Assembly: GCF_009806575.1 (NCBI RefSeq)
Contig: NZ_CP047096.1
Location: 62,001 to 126,000, forward strand
Reading direction: 5' to 3'
Origin: Rossellomorea marisflavi
Lineage (GTDB): Bacteria > Bacillota > Bacilli > Bacillales > Bacillaceae_B
Length of the DNA: 64,000 nucleotides
Positions 17,126-25,480 of the stretch are shown here, piece by piece (within the stretch, counting starts at the first letter, position 1; each line of letters starts with the position of its first letter). The notes below the pieces were generated by a model that was not told the origin of the DNA, did not search any database, and saw only the letters and a program-made list of their open reading frames with translations. Made by a program: the position numbers and the translations under genes.

Positions 17126-18112
17126 TTATTTTCTAAACAATCTCCTGACCCAGCTATTTGTAGGTCCGTGGAAATATGCGAATAATCCACCGGCCAAACC
17201 TAATCCTGCCACTGATGATAAAGTGACAATTAAAGCTTTTGACCCTTTTTCTTCTTGGGCAGTTTCTAAATCAGAAGCAGCCTGTTCTTTGCTGCTTGAA
17301 TCCTCAGAAACGTTCTCGCTATCTGATTTTGACTTTTCTTCAGTTTCATTGTCCTCTTTCTTGTCTTCTTCCATTTGGTCTTCTTTGTCTGAATCTTTTT
17401 TCTCCTCTTTGTTATCCTTCACAACATCTTTTTTGTCATCGTCTTTAGAGGCGATCTCAGTCACAGTTAAACCTGTATTATCACTCTTCTCATCTTTAGA
17501 AGTTGATGACGATTTACTAGAACTTGTTGAGCTCTGAGATTGAGTGCTACTTGGTTTTGATTGGCTAGATGACGTTGTCTTACTATCTGAAGATGAAGAC
17601 TTACTTTGGGTTGACTTAGAAGGACTTGAACCAGCACTTGGCTTTGATTCCGGTTTAGCTGTTGGTTTAGGTGCCGGCTTAGACTCAGGTTGTGGCTTAG
17701 GCTGTGGCTTTGGCTCTGGCTTTGGTTCTGGCTTTGGCTCAGGTTTCGGTTCTGGCTTTGGTTCTGGCTTTGGCTCAGGTTTCGGTTCTGGCTTTGGCTC
17801 AGGTTTTGGATCTGATACCACTTTCGTATACACAGTCAAAACTTCATGCTCATTTGGAGAAAAGGGACTGATAATTTTAAACTGTTGTCCACTATACTTA
17901 ACTTGACCGGTATAAGCCCCATCCAAATGAAACAATCCACCTTGATAAAACCCAACAATAGCTCCCTTACAGTAATTTGTAGCTTGAACTCCGTTGTCGT
18001 ATCCTTCATTTTTTGATGAAATACTCATTGTGCAAGATCCTGTAGCTGCCAAAGCTTGTGTTGGAAGCATGAATAAAGTAAACATCATTAGTACACCTAG
18101 AATTTTTTTCAT
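17126..18112 (-). CDS. Exported PEP-repeat, membrane-anchored surface protein
   Basis: 328 residues: signal peptide ([20 protein letters not shown]), a domain of about 80 residues with a Cys pair, a KPEP/KPQP repeat stalk (about 105-160), a Ser/Thr/Lys-rich low-complexity region (160-280), and a C-terminal membrane helix ([22 protein letters not shown]) with a basic tail. There is no LPxTG sortase signal. The layout is that of a cell-wall-spanning stalk. First gene of the A3-led unit, 21 bases before the CARDB gene. Confidence 0.8.
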   Translation of the reverse strand: MKKILGVLMMFTLFMLPTQALAATGSCTMSISSKNEGYDNGVQATNYCKGAIVGFYQGGLFHLDGAYTGQVKYSGQQFKIISPFSPNEHEVLTVYTKVVSDPKPEPKPEPKPEPKPEPKPEPKPEPKPEPKPEPKPQPKPQPESKPAPKPTAKPESKPSAGSSPSKSTQSKSSSSDSKTTSSSQSKPSSTQSQSSTSSSKSSSTSKDEKSDNTGLTVTEIASKDDDKKDVVKDNKEEKKDSDKEDQMEEDKKEDNETEEKSKSDSENVSEDSSSKEQAASDLETAQEEKGSKALIVTLSSVAGLGLAGGLFAYFHGPTNSWVRRLFRK

Positions 18113-18194
18113 TTTCTCTCCACCTTTTAGTTTTTTTAATAAAGTCCAACATGTCTTTTAATAGATCCCATCAAAGAAGCGATCTTACAAACAT

Positions 18195-18316
18195 AAAAAA
18201 GCGGTCTTCAGACGAAGGGAGAGAAAAAAGCATAATTGCTTTTTACTTCCTTTAGTCCAAAGACCGCATATAGTTATGTAGTGTAAACCGCTAACTCAAC
18301 TGAGTTGCAAATAAAA
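18195..18316 (-). promoter_or_regulatory. Leader element A3: conserved stem plus intrinsic terminator
   Basis: Minus strand: UUUGCAACUCAGUUGAGUUAGC then GGUUUA (18281-18310), followed by a terminator with 5' arm GCGGUCUUUGGAC and 3' arm GUCUGAAGACCGC plus six U (18195-18268). It precedes the PEP-repeat gene. Confidence 0.75.
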
Positions 18317-18338
18317 GAAATGTAATACTTATATTTAC

Positions 18339-18347
18339 ACTATAGCA
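18339..18347 (-). promoter_or_regulatory. Extended -10 promoter of leader A3
   Basis: Minus strand TGCTATAGT (TGN plus TATAGT). The -35 region is weak, so the extended -10 carries the call. It gives the surface-protein genes a start separate from the Tad operon. Confidence 0.5.
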
Positions 18348-18460
18348 ATTTATTAACTGCATTACTATACATTTTTGGACAATTATTAAATATGTAGTTT
18401 CCAATATTTATCTCGACTAAAGTGAGAGAATATGAACCTTTTTTACTAATTTAAGCATAG

Positions 18461-18940
18461 TTATTTATACTCATATACAGATGCTTGTCGGATTTTAATA
18501 GAATCACCGGCAAAATACCTTGGAGAATCTGTACTGATGACCATGATCACACTTGGACCTTGCAGATTGTCTACAATATCGTAACGGGAGTTAGTATATT
18601 TGTAGGGAAACGAGGCATTTGAATCGTCTATGAACTCCAAATGTTCGATGGTAATATTCTTTTGGTACAGGGAGTTTTTCAGGGGTTTGAGACTGTCGTC
18701 AAGTTCCAAATGATATTTCAAACTCTCCTGGATACTTTGCTTTGCCTTTTTTTGATCAAATACGATATTCCCTTCAACCAATCTATTAGAATCTAGAGCA
18801 AGGGATGCGTCGTGAACGGCTAGCTCTGCAGCATTCTTCATTTGACGAGTAGCGGTCTTATCAGTATCCAAATTGATTTGAATGCTCATTATGAATGCGA
18901 ATAGAACGGTAAGAAGCACTGCGCGCATCGTTTCAGCCAT
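18461..18940 (-). CDS. TadE/TadF-like pseudopilin
   Basis: 159 residues: short polar N-terminus, one hydrophobic helix (about 7-22, VLLTVLFAFIMSIQINL), then a soluble domain of the size typical for TadE/TadF/TadG-type minor pilins. Position directly after a second such gene and after the tiny pilin-like genes supports the assignment. No recognisable prepilin cleavage motif. Last gene of the B1-led Tad operon. Confidence 0.65.
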   Translation of the reverse strand: MAETMRAVLLTVLFAFIMSIQINLDTDKTATRQMKNAAELAVHDASLALDSNRLVEGNIVFDQKKAKQSIQESLKYHLELDDSLKPLKNSLYQKNITIEHLEFIDDSNASFPYKYTNSRYDIVDNLQGPSVIMVISTDSPRYFAGDSIKIRQASVYEYK

Positions 18941-18958
18941 AGTCTTGCCTCCCTTACT

Positions 18959-19333
18959 CTAAATGTGTTCACTTAGGACCTTTATGTCTTTTTTAAACTT
19001 GTCTGGTCCCTGATTGAAGATGTCTAAAACAAAAATATATCCTCTAGGTACTTCAATGCTGCCAGTTATATATTGATTCCTCGAAGTCAGGCTTTGTGTT
19101 CCTTTGAAGGTAATAGATGATTTTTTGAAATTGTAGTCATTTACCAATGTGCTTTTCATCTCATCAATGATTTCCGGAGTAAACCTACCTTCAATTGCGG
19201 CTTTCCTGGCTCCTTCATTTAATACGACTTCAACTGCTTCGCGTTCAAGACTTTCCTTGTAGGATAGTATTGGCGTGAACATGAAGTTGATGACAAGGAA
19301 CAACGTCATCCACATTCCGAGCGCCTTACTCAA
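18959..19333 (-). CDS. TadE-like pseudopilin
   Basis: 124 residues with one N-terminal hydrophobic helix (LGMWMTLFLVINFMFTPILS) and a small soluble domain containing a Ser/Thr-rich strand region. Size and place between the pilin-like genes and the second pseudopilin fit a TadE-type minor subunit. Sequence similarity to known TadE is not obvious to me. Confidence 0.6.
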   Translation of the reverse strand: MSKALGMWMTLFLVINFMFTPILSYKESLEREAVEVVLNEGARKAAIEGRFTPEIIDEMKSTLVNDYNFKKSSITFKGTQSLTSRNQYITGSIEVPRGYIFVLDIFNQGPDKFKKDIKVLSEHI

Positions 19334-19408
19334 AGGTGTTCACCTCTCCCTTCAAAAGATATACTGCCGGCATAAAACCGGCAGTGTGAGCATTGTGAAA
19401 TTCCAAGA

Positions 19409-19558
19409 TTACTTTAACTTAGTTTGAACTCCAGTTACTCGGTCACCGTAGTGATCAGCCTCGTTACCTACGAGTGTATAAGCAACTCCGAATAAGAAAG
19501 CTCCGATTGCTACGACTGTTACACCGATTTTTAGAAATGTAGATAATGTTTGATTCAT
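19409..19558 (-). CDS. Pilin-like small membrane protein 4 (49 residues)
   Basis: Begins MNQTLSTFLKIGVTVVAIGA, nearly identical over about 30 residues to the 50-residue protein at 19742-19894. One hydrophobic helix and a short polar tail. Ribosome site GGAGGGAAC precedes the ATG. It occupies the place of Flp pilin genes but lacks the usual G/xxxxEY processing motif. Confidence 0.7.
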   Translation of the reverse strand: MNQTLSTFLKIGVTVVAIGAFLFGVAYTLVGNEADHYGDRVTGVQTKLK

Positions 19559-19573
19559 AATGTTCCCTCCAGG

Positions 19574-19726
19574 TTAATGTTTTTGTAATTGATGGTGAGT
19601 TTCCAGTGTCTTGTGATGACTATCGTTTTTGCTTTCTAAAGCTCCAAAAACGATTGCTAACACTAAGGCAACTAATACAATTGTTGTAAAGGCGATTGAC
19701 ATAAAGGTTGAGATCGATGTGTTCAT
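19574..19726 (-). CDS. Pilin-like small membrane protein 3 (50 residues)
   Basis: MNTSISTFMSIAFTTIVLVA then a hydrophobic run and a His/Gln-rich polar tail (DSHHKTLETHHQLQKH). Shares the MNTSISTFM start with the 44-residue protein. One of four tandem tiny genes between TadC and the pseudopilins. Confidence 0.65.
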   Translation of the reverse strand: MNTSISTFMSIAFTTIVLVALVLAIVFGALESKNDSHHKTLETHHQLQKH

Positions 19727-19741
19727 GCAGAGATCCCTCTT

Positions 19742-19894
19742 TTACTTTGCTAATTTTGATTCGACAGCTGTAACTCTTCCGCTGTAATGGTCACTTTCTC
19801 CACCCACAAGGGTATAGGCAACTCCAAATAGGAAAGCTCCGATTGCTACGACTGTTACTCCAATTTTCAAGAACGTGGACAGGGTTTGATTCAT
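19742..19894 (-). CDS. Pilin-like small membrane protein 2 (50 residues)
   Basis: MNQTLSTFLKIGVTVVAIGA and FLFGVAYTLVGGESDHYS; a near-duplicate of the gene at 19409-19558. GGAG lies upstream of the ATG. Probably the main filament subunit together with its paralogue, inferred from copy number and place. Confidence 0.7.
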   Translation of the reverse strand: MNQTLSTFLKIGVTVVAIGAFLFGVAYTLVGGESDHYSGRVTAVESKLAK

Positions 19895-19964
19895 TTTAAT
19901 TCCTCCAATATATTGTGATTTTTTTATTTCATCTATATGAACTAGCTGCTAGAGCCTCTATAAT

Positions 19965-20099
19965 TCAACTATTTCCAATGTAAGTAGCAACGTCATCGGA
20001 GATGTCTACAACATTGGGGTACATTAACCCGAATATGAGAGCAGCAATTGTAACCGCCGTTACCGCGATCTTCATAAACGTACTTATGCTTGTGTTCAT
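19965..20099 (-). CDS. Pilin-like small membrane protein 1 (44 residues)
   Basis: MNTSISTFMKIAVTAVTIAA then a short acidic tail ending DDVATYIGNS. GGGAGGTGAGG lies before the ATG. First of the four tiny genes, 12 bases after TadC's stop. Confidence 0.65.
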   Translation of the reverse strand: MNTSISTFMKIAVTAVTIAALIFGLMYPNVVDISDDVATYIGNS

Positions 20100-20111
20100 T
20101 ACCTCACCTCC

Positions 20112-21014
20112 CTAATGGCTGGAACTCAACACGTTGGAGACCATGATGACTACTACAACTATAAAATTGATGATGATTAGAAAATGAGTTACTTTCACTG
20201 GTATTCCTAAGAGATCGGTAGTAACTTTACGCTTCCTTCTGTTATTCTCTATCTGGGCCCTCGTGAACATTTCTTGCATCCCTTTTAAGGATGTTATTGC
20301 TGTGACCCGGTCAACTCTGTCTAATGATTTAAGGACAGAAACCAATGACCTTCCCTCTCTGGTACCAAGCTTCTTCCCTAAGTTCTCCAATGCTGCATCA
20401 GGACCAATATTGCTAGACCACTCTGTTAAAGTTTTAGCCAGAAAGGGTTGGATGGTTGAAAAGTATGGAAGTAAGTCTTTGATCAAGTTGTAGGAATTGA
20501 TTCTACTCACTTTCATCATCTGTAGTTCGTTGATTAACAGATCGTAAAGCATGAACACTTCCGCATTTTTCTTTGCTTGCTGAAAATCAACGAGCCTTTT
20601 CATGAAGAAGACAAACAATGAATATGGCATAGATGGTAGAAAGAAAAGAAACCCAATGAAGATTACTGCAAAGGCAATTATGCTAAACTCACCCGTCATA
20701 ATAAAAGGAATAAATACATAATTCCCGAGGAGAATGACTGCACCTACAATGAAGATTATGTGGTAAGTAAGTGAGGTTAACCCTAATGGATTCCCGGCCT
20801 TTTTAAGCCAATCCTCTGCAGCTGATTTTGATGCTGATTCTTGAACTAGTGCCCTTCCTTTATTTAAGGTACTTCTCATCCTTAGACGGGTTTGAAGCCG
20901 CTCAGTTGAGTTAGAGAGCCCTGCGTACACCAGGGCTCCGCCTCCTAAAGAAAAGACAATTGCCATACCATAAATGATATATGGTATAAACTTGTAGAGA
21001 ACTACACTTTCCAA
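20112..21014 (-). CDS. tadC: TadC-like inner-membrane platform protein
   Basis: 300 residues, probably from a TTG start with GGGGAG six bases upstream. Membrane helices at about 10-30, 85-105, 110-135 and at the C-terminus (about 275-297) flank a cytoplasmic GspF/T2SSF-like helical domain (RINSYNLIKDLLPYFS...). With TadB it forms the membrane platform on which the CpaF ATPase drives pilus assembly. Follows TadB by 19 bases. Confidence 0.8.
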   Translation of the reverse strand: MESVVLYKFIPYIIYGMAIVFSLGGGALVYAGLSNSTERLQTRLRMRSTLNKGRALVQESASKSAAEDWLKKAGNPLGLTSLTYHIIFIVGAVILLGNYVFIPFIMTGEFSIIAFAVIFIGFLFFLPSMPYSLFVFFMKRLVDFQQAKKNAEVFMLYDLLINELQMMKVSRINSYNLIKDLLPYFSTIQPFLAKTLTEWSSNIGPDAALENLGKKLGTREGRSLVSVLKSLDRVDRVTAITSLKGMQEMFTRAQIENNRRKRKVTTDLLGIPVKVTHFLIIINFIVVVVIMVSNVLSSSH

Positions 21015-21033
21015 TGTCTTCTCCCCACCTTTC

Positions 21034-22014
21034 TTATAAATCGTTTTTAGGCTTTTTCAGTATCAAGCTGATAAATACGGAGAAGATCACACCTATTAAA
21101 CTAGCGACAAACAGTGATAGTGCGTAATTATTATCGAACTGAAGATTAAACCAATCTTGAGCACCTGATGTATAGTATCCCAATCCTATAGACCCAACAA
21201 ATATAGGGACTGTAATAAATCCATTGGCCACACTATCCATAGATTGCGATTTTTCTTCCTCAAGCATTTCCTGAGTTTGTTCTACCTGCCTTGACAATAC
21301 TAATAGGGCATTTAAGACATTTTCGTTTGTTAGATATGCTTTAAGGAGTATGCTGCCAAGACGTTTAGCCCAGTTAGAATTTGAAGAATAAACAAAGATC
21401 TCTATTACTTCCCTAAGTTGGTCTTCATTACGTGATACTTGGAGCTCCGAGATAAGTCGCGTAAAGACTCTTCTAAGTTCTCTATTCTCAATTTCCTTGT
21501 ACGACTCCACCAACGCGTAGTAAATGTCGTATGAGTTTGCGCTGTACTGTTGTGTGATAGTCTGGATAATCGTTAAGATCTCATCACTTACGCTATTACG
21601 TACTATACGCAACTTCATTTGTAATGCTAAGTAAGGAATTGCCCCAATACATGCTGCAATTAGAAGGGCGCCTATCCAGTCTTGGAATTTAAGGAAGGCT
21701 ACCACAAAAGTAAACCCTGAAAGTAAGCTGGTTACCACGTAGAATGCTGCTACATCGCCATTAGACTTAGTGGAGCTTGTAGCTTTTATCAGGAGATAAA
21801 TGTGCCTGAAGAAAGGATGTTCAATTCGTTTGGTCTTAAACTCATTTTCGGTCTTTATAATCCTCAACCTGGATCGGTACTGCCATTCACTAATTTTTTC
21901 TTTTAAGGGAAGAGCAATAACTTCCTTAGTGGTATAAAGGGCGAAGGATACCGCTAAGACGTATAAGATCAAGTGAGTCCCACTCGCCCAGAACCAAGTG
22001 ACTAGACTATCCAT
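21034..22014 (-). CDS. tadB: TadB-like inner-membrane platform protein
   Basis: 326 residues with helices near 12-30, 95-135 and 270-320 and a T2SSF-type helical domain between (QTITQQYSANSYDIYYALVE...). Its start overlaps the CpaF stop by eight bases, the usual cpaF-tadB-tadC coupling. Partner of TadC. Confidence 0.8.
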   Translation of the reverse strand: MDSLVTWFWASGTHLILYVLAVSFALYTTKEVIALPLKEKISEWQYRSRLRIIKTENEFKTKRIEHPFFRHIYLLIKATSSTKSNGDVAAFYVVTSLLSGFTFVVAFLKFQDWIGALLIAACIGAIPYLALQMKLRIVRNSVSDEILTIIQTITQQYSANSYDIYYALVESYKEIENRELRRVFTRLISELQVSRNEDQLREVIEIFVYSSNSNWAKRLGSILLKAYLTNENVLNALLVLSRQVEQTQEMLEEEKSQSMDSVANGFITVPIFVGSIGLGYYTSGAQDWFNLQFDNNYALSLFVASLIGVIFSVFISLILKKPKNDL

Positions 22015-23563
22015 AGATAGTTTCTCCTTCCCCTACACCTTCCAAGACCGAGTCGTAGGAGTTATCCTTCAAGTTTAGATACTCAGACATTCCTGATTCT
22101 TGCTCACGTTTGCTAAGAAGTGTCAGGAGTCGTTTTGCGTCTTCTTCACTTTCCTCCATCATGCTCATAAACAGTTCCTTCGAAATTTTAGATGAATAGT
22201 AGTATTTGTTTGTTAGGGGACTAAACCTTATAAGGTCCTGAGTAAAATGCATTCGACGTTTCTCATCCCAGACTATCTCAGTTACACCTATTACCCTTTT
22301 CCGTCTTCGATCTCGATCACTTTTCAACGTAATAACAATGTCTATGTTTTGAGCAACCCTAGCGATTTCGTTATCAATATTACGTGTAGGGAATTCGTCA
22401 AGGATATGCCGCGCAATCTGTTCCACAACATTATCTACATTGGTAAGGTGGTACGTTGTTAGGTTGCCACGTTCCCCACGTTCTGAACTTTGAAGATATG
22501 CCTCAGTTTCCAGTGAGCGGATTTCACCGACAATGATATAGTCATGTTCCATACGAAGGAGGCGGGGCATTGCCTTATGAAGGTCTCCCTCCTTAGCCTG
22601 GACTTCAAAGAAAAGTCTGTCAGGAAAGTGTTTAGACAGTCCAAGCTCAAAATGTTTCTCCATCACTGCCCCAATATACTCAGGCTTTCTCTCCCTAATC
22701 ATCGTTTTCATGAAAGTGGTTTTTGCAGAACGGACACGTCCAGCAAAAACAATGTTAACCATTGCCTTGCTTAGTGCTTGATAGATGGGAATATCACGTT
22801 CTGGAATTGTTTCTCGTTTGGACTGTTCAAGAAGAGAGAGATCCTGAACAACAAATCGCCTGAACATAACGTAATTGTCACGCGAACGAGGTTTTTGGAT
22901 CATTGTAATACGTGATCCATCTTCCCTTTCGATTTCAATTTCTGGCTTTTGTTCATTCAGAACTGCGTCTTTCATCCGGATTAAGAAGGCTCTCTTAACA
23001 CGCTCTACAGCTTCTTCATTTTCATACGTTTCATCCTGCTTAACGAATTTCCCATTAATATCAATCCACAGTTCGGTCCCCCTGATTACACAGGCTTCGG
23101 AATCTGGGTACTTCTCCCACTTATGAAGTATGCCTACACCCCATACTTCATGAAATACTGCCTCCGCAAGAGATCCATAAAAATCCGGATAATCTTTGGA
23201 AGTGATATTTTGTTTCCTTAAGACTTCTGTAATTTGATTGGTGAAGCGGGACATTTCATGTCGATCCCCGATAACGGCTTTGTGCTGCCGCTCTAACATT
23301 TGAGCAATTTTCCCCTCATTATCTTCGTTCTCGTTGTTTTCATATAGTTCGTCTTTAACGATTTTGCAAATTTTTTTGAAGGATACTTTTCTCTCGAAGG
23401 TTGTAATTGTGGCTTGCTTCCCAAGTCCTTTTTCTTCAGATACTTGCCCTATCCAATCTGCTGGATTAAAGGCTGTTTCCAATCCAAGAGTGTCCTCATC
23501 TAAATTGGAATTCGAAGGAACAAGTTCAATTTCTTCGATAGCCGCTTCTAAGGTTTTTACCAT
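22007..23563 (-). CDS. cpaF: CpaF/TadA-type assembly ATPase
   Basis: 518 residues. The N-terminal 250 residues are a CpaF-like helical and beta domain; the RecA-like ATPase follows. Walker A is AGRVRSAKTT (about 274-283; the usual GK is AK here), the Walker B-type stretch is DYIIVGEIR (341-349), and a catalytic His lies in TTYHLTN (about 372). Drives pilus assembly or retraction through TadB/TadC. The changed Walker A glycine is worth checking but is seen in some CpaF proteins. Start ATG overlaps the upstream gene. Confidence 0.88.
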   Translation of the reverse strand: MVKTLEAAIEEIELVPSNSNLDEDTLGLETAFNPADWIGQVSEEKGLGKQATITTFERKVSFKKICKIVKDELYENNENEDNEGKIAQMLERQHKAVIGDRHEMSRFTNQITEVLRKQNITSKDYPDFYGSLAEAVFHEVWGVGILHKWEKYPDSEACVIRGTELWIDINGKFVKQDETYENEEAVERVKRAFLIRMKDAVLNEQKPEIEIEREDGSRITMIQKPRSRDNYVMFRRFVVQDLSLLEQSKRETIPERDIPIYQALSKAMVNIVFAGRVRSAKTTFMKTMIRERKPEYIGAVMEKHFELGLSKHFPDRLFFEVQAKEGDLHKAMPRLLRMEHDYIIVGEIRSLETEAYLQSSERGERGNLTTYHLTNVDNVVEQIARHILDEFPTRNIDNEIARVAQNIDIVITLKSDRDRRRKRVIGVTEIVWDEKRRMHFTQDLIRFSPLTNKYYYSSKISKELFMSMMEESEEDAKRLLTLLSKREQESGMSEYLNLKDNSYDSVLEGVGEGETIYG

Positions 23564-24744
23564 ACCTTTTCAGCTCCTTTAGCCTTTTTGTTCCCCCATA
23601 TCCCTAAGAGTCCCCTGGATTTGTTTGAGCTAGGATCAATTACTTTCTCAGCTAATCCAGCCTCTGCGATGATAAGATTACTGATGGAATCTATGGGCTT
23701 CGTATAAGCTGTCTCACCTTCTTCATACATAAGGTTGTTCTGACGAATCGAAATAGATCCAAGCGGCCCCATGTCGGCAATTGTGGTCAACCTGCTCATC
23801 TCTAAATCTGCTTCTAGATCCTTTTCGCTTATCAGGGACATATTTGACTGGAATCGATTAATAATCAACATGAAATCTTCCTTCTTGCCTCCAACAGGTT
23901 CAAGCATTTGCTGAAATACGTATGGGAAGTACCCCCTAAAACCTTTATCCTCTTGTGTGGTCACAAGGAACTTCAAATCCGATGATAGGAATGTTTGCGC
24001 AGCAATGGCTGTATCAAAATGAGTTCCGCCATCTACTAAAATGATGTCAAAGGACTCTTTGGCTACGTCTAGAAGATGTTTAACTTCCTCTGGTGTGAAG
24101 TAACGCTGAATTTTTATATCCCTGTTCCCAGCTAAGTGATAGAAATCTTTGTATTGGTGTAAAGCTTCATTAAGTCGCAATGGTGTGAGAGACTTCGTTT
24201 TCAGATCAACTTTTAAGTCGTTAAGGTGCTCACCTTTATAATCGTAGAAGTAATCGGCAGGATCCCAAGCATTTAGACTGAGAACCAACACTCGATCACT
24301 TGTTTTTGCTGACAACGATCGCGCTACGTTTAAGGTGGTCGTAGACACTCCTACTGAACTATGAGTCCCGTAAAATGTGACAACCCTTTTTTGTGGTTTG
24401 TTATTGATGAGAAGTACCGCTGTGATGACTTCATCAATTACTTGATCAAGGGTGTAGTACTCATTAATGATTGCAATTTTTTGAGCAGCCCCAATACGGT
24501 GAATATCCCTCATTGCGATTTCTGATTTCGCTTCAAAAATTTGATAAAAAATCGGGATATCCGGATAAAGATACCTAGCAGTTTCTAACTCCCTAAAAGG
24601 TAAACTTGCACCATCCACCAGAAGAGCATCGAATTTAACCGTTTCATTTTTGAATTTCTCCGATAACACCGCTAGTTCTATTTCTTCCCTGGACTCAAAT
24701 TGTTCTTTATATGCTGTTTTAGCACTGTAAACTCCAATGATCAT
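23557..24744 (-). CDS. TadZ/CpaE-like ParA-fold protein
   Basis: 395 residues: an N-terminal receiver-like domain (about 1-130) and a MinD/ParA-like ATPase domain. The P-loop region reads GTHSSVGVSTTT (about 145-156), lacking the deviant Walker lysine. ILVDGG at about 233 is the Walker B place. TadZ proteins localise the Tad machine at the pole. AAAGGAG lies ahead of the ATG; the 3' end overlaps cpaF. Confidence 0.75.
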   Translation of the reverse strand: MIIGVYSAKTAYKEQFESREEIELAVLSEKFKNETVKFDALLVDGASLPFRELETARYLYPDIPIFYQIFEAKSEIAMRDIHRIGAAQKIAIINEYYTLDQVIDEVITAVLLINNKPQKRVVTFYGTHSSVGVSTTTLNVARSLSAKTSDRVLVLSLNAWDPADYFYDYKGEHLNDLKVDLKTKSLTPLRLNEALHQYKDFYHLAGNRDIKIQRYFTPEEVKHLLDVAKESFDIILVDGGTHFDTAIAAQTFLSSDLKFLVTTQEDKGFRGYFPYVFQQMLEPVGGKKEDFMLIINRFQSNMSLISEKDLEADLEMSRLTTIADMGPLGSISIRQNNLMYEEGETAYTKPIDSISNLIIAEAGLAEKVIDPSSNKSRGLLGIWGNKKAKGAEKVW

Positions 24745-24769
24745 TTGATTATTCTCCTTTCCTATCCCA

Positions 24770-25480
24770 TCAGTTATAGGTGATGTATAAGAGGTAATCT
24801 TCGTTTACTACCTTATCCATTAGTTTCTGGAAGTCTTCCTCATTCAAAATCACTTCTAATGCTGAAATTTTTCCGCTTGCATTTAATCGATCGTCTTTTT
24901 CTTTATCTGGAGTTCCATTAATGACTTCTTTGTTACTGTCGTCTTTCACATAAACAACTCTGATTCCCGTGAGGATTGGGTCTTGTACTAAGTTGCTGTT
25001 CTTTTTGCCATCTTTCGAAGAAGCTACATTTACATTGCCGCTTTCTTCTTTCTTTTTAACTAAGTAGATATCAATCCGATCCTTACGACGGAGTGAGCCG
25101 GGCTGGGAGTAAATCATTTCATCTGTAATTGGACGTATAGCTTCTCCACTATCAGGGTCAGGAATCAAAAGATCGTAATCAATCATCTTTTTTGAAATCA
25201 TCGAATTCCCAACAATTGTTTGCCCAGCTGTCTTGGTCAGCAATGTTCCAAACTCGCTTGCAGGAATTGCATCACTGATGATACTCTGCTTTGACCTTCT
25301 CTCGACCGCAATCATGCTTCGAGTAATTCTTTCATTCTTTTTGATTTCTTGGCCTGCTTTCACAACCACTACTTCCTCTGAATCAATTCTTTCTTTTATG
25401 TATAGGTCATACATCACTACAAAGCTCATAGTAAGAACAGATAATGATATGCCCAATACAATTTTTACTCCTGGTTTCAC
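24770..25480 (-). CDS. CpaB/RcpC-like SAF-domain protein
   Basis: 236 residues, GTG start with AAGGAG upstream, overlapping the previous gene. One N-terminal membrane helix (VLGISLSVLTMSFVVMYDLY), then a SAF-type domain (VVVKAGQEIKKNERITRSMI) and a region found in CpaB (RRKDRIDIYLV). In Gram-negative Tad systems CpaB works with the secretin; here, with no outer membrane, it may act in wall passage. Function inferred from locus. Confidence 0.75.
   Translation of the reverse strand: MKPGVKIVLGISLSVLTMSFVVMYDLYIKERIDSEEVVVVKAGQEIKKNERITRSMIAVERRSKQSIISDAIPASEFGTLLTKTAGQTIVGNSMISKKMIDYDLLIPDPDSGEAIRPITDEMIYSQPGSLRRKDRIDIYLVKKKEESGNVNVASSKDGKKNSNLVQDPILTGIRVVYVKDDSNKEVINGTPDKEKDDRLNASGKISALEVILNEEDFQKLMDKVVNEDYLLYITYN

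Noticed and set aside
17544..17906. Plus-strand frame of Gly/Phe/Ser repeats
   Set aside because: It is the antisense reading of the KPEP repeat stalk of the PEP-repeat gene; no ribosome site.
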